A stretch of DNA of 64,000 nt from Oligoflexus sp. (GTDB taxonomy: Bacteria; Bdellovibrionota_B; Oligoflexia; Oligoflexales; Oligoflexaceae), in the NCBI GenBank assembly GCA_014378195.1, contig JACMOC010000052.1, positions 1 through 64,000 of the forward strand, given 5' to 3'. Under the pieces are notes generated by a model. The model saw only the letters and a program-made list of their open reading frames with translations. It ran no database searches and had not been told where the DNA came from. Each line of letters starts with the position of its first letter. Within the stretch, counting starts at the first letter, position 1. The translations under genes and the position numbers were made by a program. This document shows positions 37,501-45,676 of the stretch, piece after piece.

Positions 37501-38496
37501 GACCAACTGAAAGATGAGCCTTTGACCCGCCATATTCCGGTTCAAATTGTCTCCGGACATGATTATATTGAAAAGGCCCTTCATATGGGGGCCTTAGGCT
37601 ATGTCCTGAAGCCAGCAAAAAAAGACGAACTCAATGCGGCATTTGCCCGGTTCAACGCAAAAATTGCTCAAAAAATCAAAAGGGTCCTGATCGTTGAAGA
37701 TGATAAGTTGCAGCGGGAAAGCATGGTAAAGCTTTTGTCCGATGACACGGTTGAGATCACGGCTGTAGCACTCGCGGGCGAAGCTCTAAAGGCTCTCGAG
37801 ACAGCAATATTCGATTGTATGGTCATTGACCTTAAATTGCCGGACATGTCGGGCGAAGAACTTCTCAGGCTGATGACACAGCAGGAGCGGGCAACGGCTT
37901 TACCGCCTGTTATTGTCTATACGGGGCGTTCCCTTTCCCGAGAAGACGAAGAGCGGCTCGGGAAGTATTCCCGATCGATCATTATTAAGGGTGTCCACTC
38001 GCCCGAACGACTTTTGGACGAAATCAGCCTTTTCCTACATATCGCCGATTCCAGCCTATCCTCGGAAAGTCGCAAGCTGCTTAAGACGATGCGGAGTCGT
38101 GATGATGACTTTGAGGGCCGCAGAATACTGGTGGTCGACGATGACGTTCGGAATATTTTCGCCCTAACCGCCGCATTGGAACAGCGTGGCGCTACCGTCG
38201 AGGTGGCTCGTAACGGCAAAGAAGCATTATCTAAACTGAAGGACGAGCCTTTAATCGATATCGTTCTTATGGATATCATGATGCCCGAGATGGATGGGTT
38301 TCAGGCGACGCGCGAAATTCGAAAGCAAAGTAAGTTTGCCAAGATCCCAATTATTGCCGTCACGGCTAAAGCGACAAAAAAGGATCAGATTCTATGTATG
38401 GAGGCAGGAGCGAGTGATTACCTCGCAAAACCAATTGATCTCAACCAACTTTTTTCGCTCATTCGTATCTGGGCTCCCCAGTTGGGGCGAGGCTGA
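34507..38496 (+). CDS. Hybrid sensor histidine kinase: three PAS, GAF, HisKA, HATPase, three receivers
   Basis: A large soluble 1329-residue signalling kinase with no membrane segment. Three nearly identical PAS domains (about 30-395) each carry the line VIQDSNDAITFQDLEGNILAWN. A GAF-like domain follows (about 420-560), then a Gln/Glu-rich coiled coil (about 560-660), HisKA with the phosphorylated His in NMSHELRTPLN (about 674), and HATPase ([25 protein letters not shown]). Three receivers have Asp in LLDIMLP (about 985), VIDLKLP (about 1108) and LMDIMMP (about 1257). It is followed 5 nt later by a CheR gene and then by another receiver-kinase, so all three likely form one circuit. Confidence 0.95.
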   Translation: MVKKELSTRKKRTSLGDDRKDATERMGFLEKFRRMTTVIQDSNDAITFQDLEGNILAWNRGAEIMYGYTEAEALSMNIVDTVPQEYQEEARQSLSSLKRGELVPNLETKRKHKDGRIIDVSLINTKLTDDKGKLTGIATTERDITILTITLEKFRRMATVIQDSNDAITFQDLEGNILAWNRGAELMYGYSEAEALSKNIVDTVPTEYQEEARQFLASLKRGELVPNLETKRRTKDGRIIDVWLTNTKLTDDKGLLTGIATTERDISERIGALEKFRRMATVIQDSNDAITFQDLEGNILAWNQGAEIIYGYSQAEALSMNIVDTVPKEYQEEARGFLGSLKRGELLPNLETKRKHKDGRIIDVWLTNTKLTNDKGVLTGIATTERDITERKHAEASLRDKARELEFLREGQITLSDKMRGEQDLARLGQSVLSHLAPFLNAHMGAFYYVTEEKNLKRVSGYAYATLEERARTIAFGEGLVGQAALEKNAILIDKVPGDYFGKISSDLGHSAPCSLILAPVFYEGEVNGVIELASFASFSDHQKTFLEHVSENIGIAINTSVSRRKQQLLLERSQNLTEELQAQQGELKATNDELEEQSRALQESQRKLKSQQSELELTNEQLEKQTQALERQRDVLNANNEALNQAQTLLEERSDEVQRASQYKTEFLANMSHELRTPLNSSLILAKLLADNATGNLTGEQIQFAQSISSAGNDLLNLINDILDLSKVEAGKLEIRPESVFLPRVFNNLKKTFDPLAKDKNLRFVIKIDPDLPERMITDHQRLEQILKNLLSNAFKFTEEGQITLHVESKSPGRISLSVIDTGIGVPKDQQVVIFEAFRQADGTTNRKYGGTGLGLSISRDLARLLGGSVEVESLDGRGSRFTLILPEVYDELNIVAASPKVYSSSALNTLDLLPVPTRTDIFADDRDNPALGWKTLLVIEDESLFARILFDMAHEHGYRCIVAHDAAEGMELVKRFSPDAILLDIMLPDQSGLTVLDQLKDEPLTRHIPVQIVSGHDYIEKALHMGALGYVLKPAKKDELNAAFARFNAKIAQKIKRVLIVEDDKLQRESMVKLLSDDTVEITAVALAGEALKALETAIFDCMVIDLKLPDMSGEELLRLMTQQERATALPPVIVYTGRSLSREDEERLGKYSRSIIIKGVHSPERLLDEISLFLHIADSSLSSESRKLLKTMRSRDDDFEGRRILVVDDDVRNIFALTAALEQRGATVEVARNGKEALSKLKDEPLIDIVLMDIMMPEMDGFQATREIRKQSKFAKIPIIAVTAKATKKDQILCMEAGASDYLAKPIDLNQLFSLIRIWAPQLGRG
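34594..35691 (+). repeat. Tandem triplication of one PAS domain, period exactly 366 nt
   Basis: Three head-to-tail units begin at 34594, 34960 and 35326, each at the codon for Glu in EKFRRM. The period is 366 nt (122 codons) with no indel between units. Most positions are shared at protein level (VIQDSNDAITFQDLEGNI, NIVDTVP-EYQEEAR, GIATTERDI). The third-codon positions have drifted, so the duplications are not fresh. Confidence 0.9.
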
Positions 38497-38501
38497 AGCT
38501 G

Positions 38502-39329
38502 ATGGAATCTAAACTGCCACCTGAATTTGAGACTGAACTCAAGGACTTTCTTGAATTCATCAATACTAGCTATCATTATGATTTCAGAGATTATGCGATC
38601 ACATCCATGAAAAGAACGATACTTCGGGCGATGGATAGAATGAACTGTACATCGCTTGCGATGTTGCAGGCGATCATGAAAACAGACCCGTCCCGAATAA
38701 GCGAGCTGATTCAGTCACTCACCATTCCTGTCAGTGAGATGTTTCGGGATCCGGGCTATTTTCTAGCTCTGCGTGAACAGGTTATCCCCAAACTCAGCAC
38801 TTATCCTTCATTGAAGGTCTGGGTTGCGGGTTGCAGTACAGGTGAAGAACTCTATTCCCTCGCCATACTATTTGCCGAAGCGTCCTTACTCGAACGCACG
38901 GTTTTTTATGCCACTGATATTAATAGAATTAGCTTAGAGGCGGCAAGGCAGGGAATGTTTGCCAAAAACGAAATGGATCTGGCGGAGGCTAATTATCGAA
39001 AGAGCGGGGGCCAGAGGGTGCTGTCCGACTATTATGGAGTCACCGGTGCCAATGTGATATTCGCCGAGAGTCTGAAAAAAGATGTAGTCTTCACCGAGCA
39101 CAGTCTGGCAAATGACGAAATGTTTTTGGAGTTTCATCTGATTTCTTGCCGCAATGTTCTCATTTACTTCAATAGAGATCTGAAAGACAGAGCTTTTGGC
39201 CTTTTAAATGAATCCCTTCGCCGCCGGTGCTTTTTGGGGTTGGGTGCAAAGGAAACTATTCATTTTTCACAGCATTCGAGTTTTTTTGATCCATTTGTGA
39301 AGAGTGAACGGATTTTCCAAAAACACTAA
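38502..39329 (+). CDS. CheR-type protein-glutamate methyltransferase
   Basis: Methylates glutamates of receptor-like proteins using S-adenosylmethionine. The N-terminal helical CheR domain (about 1-75: YDFRDYAITSMKRTILRAMDR) is followed by the methyltransferase domain with the SAM-binding VWVAGCSTGEELYSLA (about 107-122), YATDINRISLEAARQGMF and the signature ISCRNVLIYFNRD. Length 275, normal. It is coupled to the upstream hybrid kinase (5-nt gap) and the downstream receiver-kinase (18-nt gap). No CheB methylesterase or receptor is nearby. Confidence 0.95.
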   Translation: MESKLPPEFETELKDFLEFINTSYHYDFRDYAITSMKRTILRAMDRMNCTSLAMLQAIMKTDPSRISELIQSLTIPVSEMFRDPGYFLALREQVIPKLSTYPSLKVWVAGCSTGEELYSLAILFAEASLLERTVFYATDINRISLEAARQGMFAKNEMDLAEANYRKSGGQRVLSDYYGVTGANVIFAESLKKDVVFTEHSLANDEMFLEFHLISCRNVLIYFNRDLKDRAFGLLNESLRRRCFLGLGAKETIHFSQHSSFFDPFVKSERIFQKH

Positions 39330-39347
39330 TCCTAAAAAGGTAGATTG

Positions 39348-41069
<1,722 letters not shown>

Positions 41070-41070
41070 G

Positions 41071-42477
41071 TTATGGACACTTTGATCTGATTTTTGGAAC
41101 CTCTAGTTTTCCAACCAAGCTGATGCCCGATCCGCCCAGTGCCATGAATTGAATAGGCACGAAAGTCACGGCTGAATAATAGAGTCCTGAGGCAACTGTT
41201 CCGCCGATGTTAAAAGTCACGGGGAGTTCGTAGGCTAGCAGCGTAAGATCGCCTTCAATCAATAGGCCCAGTGCCCCCAGTTCCGCGCCCACTCCCACTC
41301 CCAGCACCATCGATACAAAGGGTGTAAAGGTAATGCTCATCGCTCCTTTGGTCTTAACGTCGGCATCGATCTCAAATCCAACGCACGGAACGATTGATAT
41401 ATCGAGGACAATGCCCGCAGCGGGAAAGCCGAACAGCGGAAGAGTAATAGCGGGGATACGTGAAAGAGGGATAGTCCGGCGAAGGAGCGCGCCCGTGATT
41501 TTTTATTTCCCGCCTGCGAGCTCCAGACCATTTTTAATGATACGAATAGAAGATGTGGACAGAGCCGCGGTTTTGGTTGGGGCATCTAGTTCCGCATCGG
41601 CGATAATCTGAAAAAACTTGCTGTGCCCTCCAATGGGCTTTTCTAATATACGCCCACCAACCCAATTTTCCGCGGTAATTTTGCTAGCGGTTTCCTTGAG
41701 TTCCATGTCGGTCGACATGCGTATTTTTTCCTGGGCCTTAGACTTCTTGAGTGATGCAGCGAAATCGAATTTAGATCCTGCTGGTGTCGTGGCTTGTTTG
41801 TGGGCCTTCGCGTCCACTGCAGCCGCTCGAATGGCTTTGGTATAAGCGGCGACCAGGGCCGTTTGCGTTTTTTTATCCTGAACTCGTTCTGTATCGGATT
41901 TTATATGATCCATTCCTTGGCTTACCCACCAGTCCCAGAACGAAGTGGATTTTGGGACGACAAGTGCGGCTGCAGCAGCAACCTGCAGCTTTTGAGCTTC
42001 TGTTATTTGTTTGACGTCGATCGAATGACCTGCGGCCGCAAGTTTCGCCTTGATGTTTTTGTCGGTTGAGATTGTTATGCCGCCTGCATCGACGTGGAAG
42101 CGACTGCTGAAAAATCCGGTAGTCGTGCCGGCTGTAATGGGGTCTGCTCCGGGCAGAGGTGGCATTGTTCCGGCATTTTTCTCGACTGCGACTTTGGCAT
42201 CGGGTTTGTTTTTTTGTTCGATCAGATAGTCAGAGAATTTCCAGAGTATATTGGCTTTTTCAAAGGTTACCGGCGGTAAAGGAGGAAGGGCCGATGAATG
42301 AAAAACGAGAGTATAGTGGTTTTTCAACCGTGCTGCGAGAAGACCTGCATTTGCGCTCATGATATCGAACTTAACCGTGGCGGCGCCAGTGGTTTTGGTC
42401 TCGGAGACGGTTTAGTCGAGAGGTTTGCAGGCGATGCCCATCAGCAAAAGGATCATTACACATGCCTTAGTCTGCAT
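41071..42477 (-). pseudogene. Lipoprotein-like gene broken by two in-frame TAA codons
   Basis: A single frame of 469 codons runs from an ATG at 42477 with a textbook ribosome site (GAGGAGG about 6 nt before) to 41071. It begins with a lipoprotein-type leader (MQTKACVMILLLMGIAC), is cut by TAA at 42412-42414 (codon 22) and again by TAA at 41503-41505, and never changes frame. Between the stops is a 285-residue segment; past the second stop come about 145 residues with short hydrophobic beta-like runs (IPLSRIPAITLPLFGFP, SGLYYSAVTFVPIQF). The ATG at 42360 has no ribosome site. Family unknown. Read as a recently broken gene of an exported lipoprotein; read-through is not excluded. Confidence 0.7.
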
Positions 42478-42625
42478 TGGATCCTCCTCTGTTTTTGGGG
42501 TCTAAGTCCTTGAATCTCTTATCGGAAGAAACCAGAATTCCCTCCAATGCATTCTTAACAACGCTCTGTGTATTAATTAATATACTATAGGTTATATAGG
42601 GTTAGCTTGTATCGACAATCAGCCA

Positions 42626-43417
42626 TTAACATATGTGCACCAGTTCAACTTCACAGCCACTAAAGCTCCGGATATTGATCACTCCTGTATCAAAAATCAG
42701 ATATTGACCTTTGATACCCAATAAAGTGCCCTCGATTCGGGGGGTTTTCTCGAAGTTTAATGAGACGATTTTTTTAGGGTACTCCAGGACCGGATAGAGG
42801 ATGTCGACGCGCGCATCGGTCAAGGGAATGCCGATTCCATCCGGTAAAAGAGCGATCGCGGTTTTGCGTTTTTCATCCAGGTCAATTGCCTCAACACCGC
42901 CCTTTAGCATATTTCGCCAATTCGTTTTGTCCGCAAAATGTTGCTTGAAATGTGACTCCAGTTCGCCTATCGCTAAGCGCGAGTCAAGATTAATAACGGG
43001 GATAGCTGCAATGGCCCCTTGGTCTATCCACCTTGTCAGTCTCTGACGGGTGCGCGTGATCCCGACCTTCAGACCTGATGAATTCGCGAGATAAAGAGTG
43101 TGTGGGATAAAACAATTCGCCTGCCCCCATTCAGGCTCTCGACAGGTTCCCTTCGCGAAGTGACAGGTCTCCGGTCGAACACTGCACATATCGCAGCTAG
43201 CCAATTTTCTAGAGCACGGAAAGCAATATCCTTGCTGAAAGCTCTTACTGGTCTTTTTCCCACAGGCAAGACAGAGGATTTTGCCGCTGGACTGTATGCT
43301 GAGTTGCTGACCGATGAGCGGATTTAAGTGGAACACTTCCGTTTCATTTTTAAGGCTGTACGAGACCGGCTCGCTCGCCTTCCAAACAGTCGTCATTTTG
43401 CTTAAAACTGTTTTCAT
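42626..43417 (-). CDS. DUF2797 family protein
   Basis: Cytoplasmic protein of about 263 residues with a zinc-ribbon-like N-terminal Cys cluster (CLACGKK, CFPCSRK, CDMCSVR, TCHF, TC) and the conserved segment HTLYLANSSGLKVGITR-TRQRLTRWIDQGA that marks DUF2797. The latter resembles a GIY-YIG fold (LYLA ... KVGIT), so nucleic-acid or nucleotide chemistry is possible, but no activity is established. Start set at the ATG at 43417 behind GGGGA rather than at an in-frame GTG 15 nt higher. Confidence 0.85.
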   Translation of the reverse strand: MKTVLSKMTTVWKASEPVSYSLKNETEVFHLNPLIGQQLSIQSSGKILCLACGKKTSKSFQQGYCFPCSRKLASCDMCSVRPETCHFAKGTCREPEWGQANCFIPHTLYLANSSGLKVGITRTRQRLTRWIDQGAIAAIPVINLDSRLAIGELESHFKQHFADKTNWRNMLKGGVEAIDLDEKRKTAIALLPDGIGIPLTDARVDILYPVLEYPKKIVSLNFEKTPRIEGTLLGIKGQYLIFDTGVINIRSFSGCEVELVHIC

Positions 43418-43477
43418 GATGTCCCCACTCACGGTTCACTTGATCGTTGAGACAATTTTTATAACAGAATTTCGGGC

Positions 43478-43511
43478 AAAAAAATAGCCGCCTGGATAAA
43501 ATCCAGGCGGC
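43478..43511 (-). terminator. Rho-independent terminator of the barrel/coiled-coil gene
   Basis: On the minus strand a perfect 11-bp stem (GCCGCCTGGAT with ATCCAGGCGGC, loop TTT) is followed by TATTTTTTT. It lies about 85 nt past the stop of the gene at 43596-44930. Confidence 0.9.
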
Positions 43512-43595
43512 GCAAGGTGAGGAAATGACAGCACAAGAGAGAAAGACACTGAGCCGTTTCTTAAAGGGGAGAAAAGAGTTAGCTCAGATATTGGG

Positions 43596-44930
43596 TCATT
43601 TGTTTAAGCCGTTCCAGGTCACATCATCCCGATCTGGGAGGGTATACTGGTTGAGCTCTTTATCGATATCGGCTGCAGACTCTTTCGCTTGTGGCGAATC
43701 CAGATCCTGCTCCTTACTGATGCGTGCTTTTTCGGCTTGAGCAGCTAACTGGTCTTTTTTAGCTTTGAGTTCTTTCGCCTTTTTCTCCTGAGCCACCTGC
43801 AGACGGTAAACCTTGTCAGCTTTCTCGGCCGCTGTTTCAGGGCGGTTTTTCTGTGCAGCTGCCTCAGCATCCCATTTCTGAAACTCATCGGCACCAGGAA
43901 GAGTCAGAGTTTCGGCTCCGCCTTTGGCCGTACGTTTCGATCTTGGTGTTTCGTCGTTAATAATAGGAATCGCACCTAGCTTCTGATCATCGGCATCACT
44001 GTGCAAAGCATCAAAGTTATCAATCGATTTGATATTAGACTTCGGAGCGACTTCCGGTTCCGAGCGCCTAAATTCTCTAGTGATAGGCTTCGAAACAGGA
44101 GGAGCATCAAACATCCACTGGACTCCGGCATGATAGCCGTGATCGGGTACACCAAAATCGACTTTTTTCGTTGCTATGTCTGCCGCGAGTTGAAAGGCTA
44201 GGCTGCCGCGTTTCAGAGAAAAGCCCGCTTCAAACTGCCGACTGTTTTTCGTTACAGTCGAACCGTTTTCAAGTTTGCCGGGTATACTTCGTACCTCGGC
44301 TTCACCAAACAATCTAAAGGCATCGACACCAACACTAACGCGCGTTCCGTAGATCATCTCACTGTTGTAACGTGAGCCTCGATAGTACTCGTCACCGCGG
44401 CTGGAACCGCCAACAAAGAGGCCTGCTTGAGTATAGACAAAGGGCGATCCATCGACATGGAGGGCTACGCTCGTACGCGCTCCACTTAACTGATTGAAGC
44501 GATCTTTCCCGCCAACGCCCGGCTCATATTGGGCAAGAATGGAGGAATCAAAAGAGTCGCTTTGCAGAATATGGTAACGAACCCAGGCAGCTCCGCCGAT
44601 GCTCGATTGTGTTTTTGCAACCGATGCTGAGTTTTCCTGTGTCCCGTAAAGCGATGCACCGACTTCAATATTCAGGGGAAGCATAAGGCCAAAGTTAGCT
44701 TCACGACGGATCGCTGTGGCGTTTTCAAGATTAGAGCTCATCGGCTCCAGTATATAACGCCGACCGAGATCATAGCTCAGGCCCAGGCGATAGGCATAAG
44801 GTGTGGTCAACTTCAATTCTGATCGTGCGAGATCGGTCTCGAGCACTTTAAATTGAGTTGGAACGAGATCAGCAGCCAGCGCAACAGACGAGCTTAAAAA
44901 GCTCAGCATCAACAGGTAAGAGTGCTTCAT
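43596..44930 (-). CDS. Outer-membrane beta-barrel-like protein with charged C-terminal coiled coil
   Basis: Not recognised as a named family. A signal peptide (KHSYLLMLSFLSSSVALA), then about 260 residues of alternating-pattern strands (RLGLSYDLGRRYILEP, FGLMLPLNIEVGASLYG, AGFSLKRGSLAFQLAADIAT) ending at HAGVQWMF, which reads like a 10-12-strand outer-membrane barrel. The last 160 residues are hydrophilic with a Lys/Ala/Glu coiled coil (EKADKVYRLQVAQEKKAKELKAKKDQLAAQAEKA). A C-terminal coil after a barrel is unusual and may face the periplasm. It stands alone with its own terminator. Confidence 0.75.
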   Translation of the reverse strand: MKHSYLLMLSFLSSSVALAADLVPTQFKVLETDLARSELKLTTPYAYRLGLSYDLGRRYILEPMSSNLENATAIRREANFGLMLPLNIEVGASLYGTQENSASVAKTQSSIGGAAWVRYHILQSDSFDSSILAQYEPGVGGKDRFNQLSGARTSVALHVDGSPFVYTQAGLFVGGSSRGDEYYRGSRYNSEMIYGTRVSVGVDAFRLFGEAEVRSIPGKLENGSTVTKNSRQFEAGFSLKRGSLAFQLAADIATKKVDFGVPDHGYHAGVQWMFDAPPVSKPITREFRRSEPEVAPKSNIKSIDNFDALHSDADDQKLGAIPIINDETPRSKRTAKGGAETLTLPGADEFQKWDAEAAAQKNRPETAAEKADKVYRLQVAQEKKAKELKAKKDQLAAQAEKARISKEQDLDSPQAKESAADIDKELNQYTLPDRDDVTWNGLNK

Positions 44931-45188
44931 TGGTGTTCCCTCCTCTATATGAGATCTACAGTCATTTCCTCAGCTTCTCGAGTTAGGTATTGCAATGCAT
45001 ATGCCACAATTAATCAAAAAAGCGCATTGGTAATGGTCTGCTGTAAGTCACCGAAACCTTGGAGGCCATAAGGTTCATAAGAATAAAGAGTAGCCGTCGA
45101 AAACGGAGCGGAATATTTTGGTTTGGACACTAACTGTTAAGCACTGTCAAAACATTTGTCGACACTTAGCGATCAAACTGCGGTTGAG

Positions 45189-45217
45189 TTGAGCTTGCGA
45201 TTTGCTTAAACTACGAT
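45189..45217 (+). promoter_or_regulatory. Predicted sigma-70 promoter of a non-coding RNA
   Basis: TTGAGC (45189-45194), exactly 17 nt spacing, TACGAT (45212-45217); each box matches 4 of 6 consensus bases. It points to a start near 45224, about 150 nt before the plus-strand terminator. Confidence 0.45.
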
Positions 45218-45223
45218 ATTTTA

Positions 45224-45403
45224 AGCTTAAAAATCGTGCGAGAAAAAGCTTGAAATTTGGTCTCGCCATTGCAATACTCATGGCAAGCCGACGGCGGCAA
45301 ACGAAGGATCTTGAACACACTTCAGCATGACTTCGTTTCGTCGCCTCGCATTTTCTCTCTTTTTTTCTTGTTTTAAGCCGAGGCCCTGTCCTTGGCTTTT
45401 TTT
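45224..45403 (+). ncRNA. Predicted structured small RNA (about 180 nt), family unknown
   Basis: The interval between two minus-strand genes holds a plus-strand terminator with no plus-strand gene to serve. Upstream the sequence folds well: TGCGAG (45237-45242) with CTCGCA (45345-45350); inside it a hairpin GCCAT/ATGGC (45265-45284); CGACG (45289-45293) with CGTCG (45339-45343) stacked on AAACGAAG (45299-45306) with CTTCGTTT (45331-45338), a 5-nt bulge and a 24-nt loop; then a T/C-rich single strand and the terminator hairpin. Size and closed-stem layout recall 6S RNA, but its central-bubble motifs were not seen. It lacks the conserved SRP, tmRNA or RNase P cores. No convincing reading frame covers it. 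Confidence 0.5.
45377..45403 (+). terminator. Rho-independent terminator on the plus strand in a gene-free interval
   Basis: GCCGAGG-CCCTGT-CCTTGGC (7-bp stem with one G-U pair) followed by seven T residues. Both flanking genes are on the minus strand, so it implies an unannotated plus-strand transcript. Confidence 0.75.
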
Positions 45404-45457
45404 GTTTGCATTTGGAACACTTACGAGCGGCTTTATGCGGAATTTACAGGGAAAAAT

Positions 45458-45492
45458 AAAACCTGGCATTATCCGAAGATAGGCCAGGTTTT
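45458..45492 (-). terminator. Terminator after the HelD-like gene (possibly bidirectional)
   Basis: AAAACCTGGC pairs with GCCAGGTTTT around a 15-nt loop. The minus-strand side continues TTTTATTTTT, and the plus-strand side ends in six T residues, so it could stop transcripts from both directions. It lies about 185 nt past the helicase stop codon. Confidence 0.75.
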
Positions 45493-45676
45493 TTAGGGAA
45501 GAAAATAATACATGCTCTTTATTTTGGTAGGACGTGGGTCCTAATCTATTATCGGTCATTCATTCGCGAAACTTAATCCCTCGGCAACTCATCCCTTTAA
45601 ACCCTAGTATTTCAAGGCGTTGGAATTCGTCGTGGGCGCGTATTTTCAATCTCGATTTGAACCGCGGCGTTGGTTT

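Noticed and set aside
42570-42610. AT-rich palindromic stretch (TATTAATTAATA and nearby) as an origin or operator
   Set aside because: It is short, single and has no DnaA-box-like repeats or known operator pattern; low-complexity AT sequence between genes explains it.
45278-45559. A 93-codon minus-strand frame in the gene-free interval
   Set aside because: It runs antisense through the predicted RNA and two terminators, is full of Lys/Arg/Gln low-complexity stretches, has no ribosome site and resembles no family.
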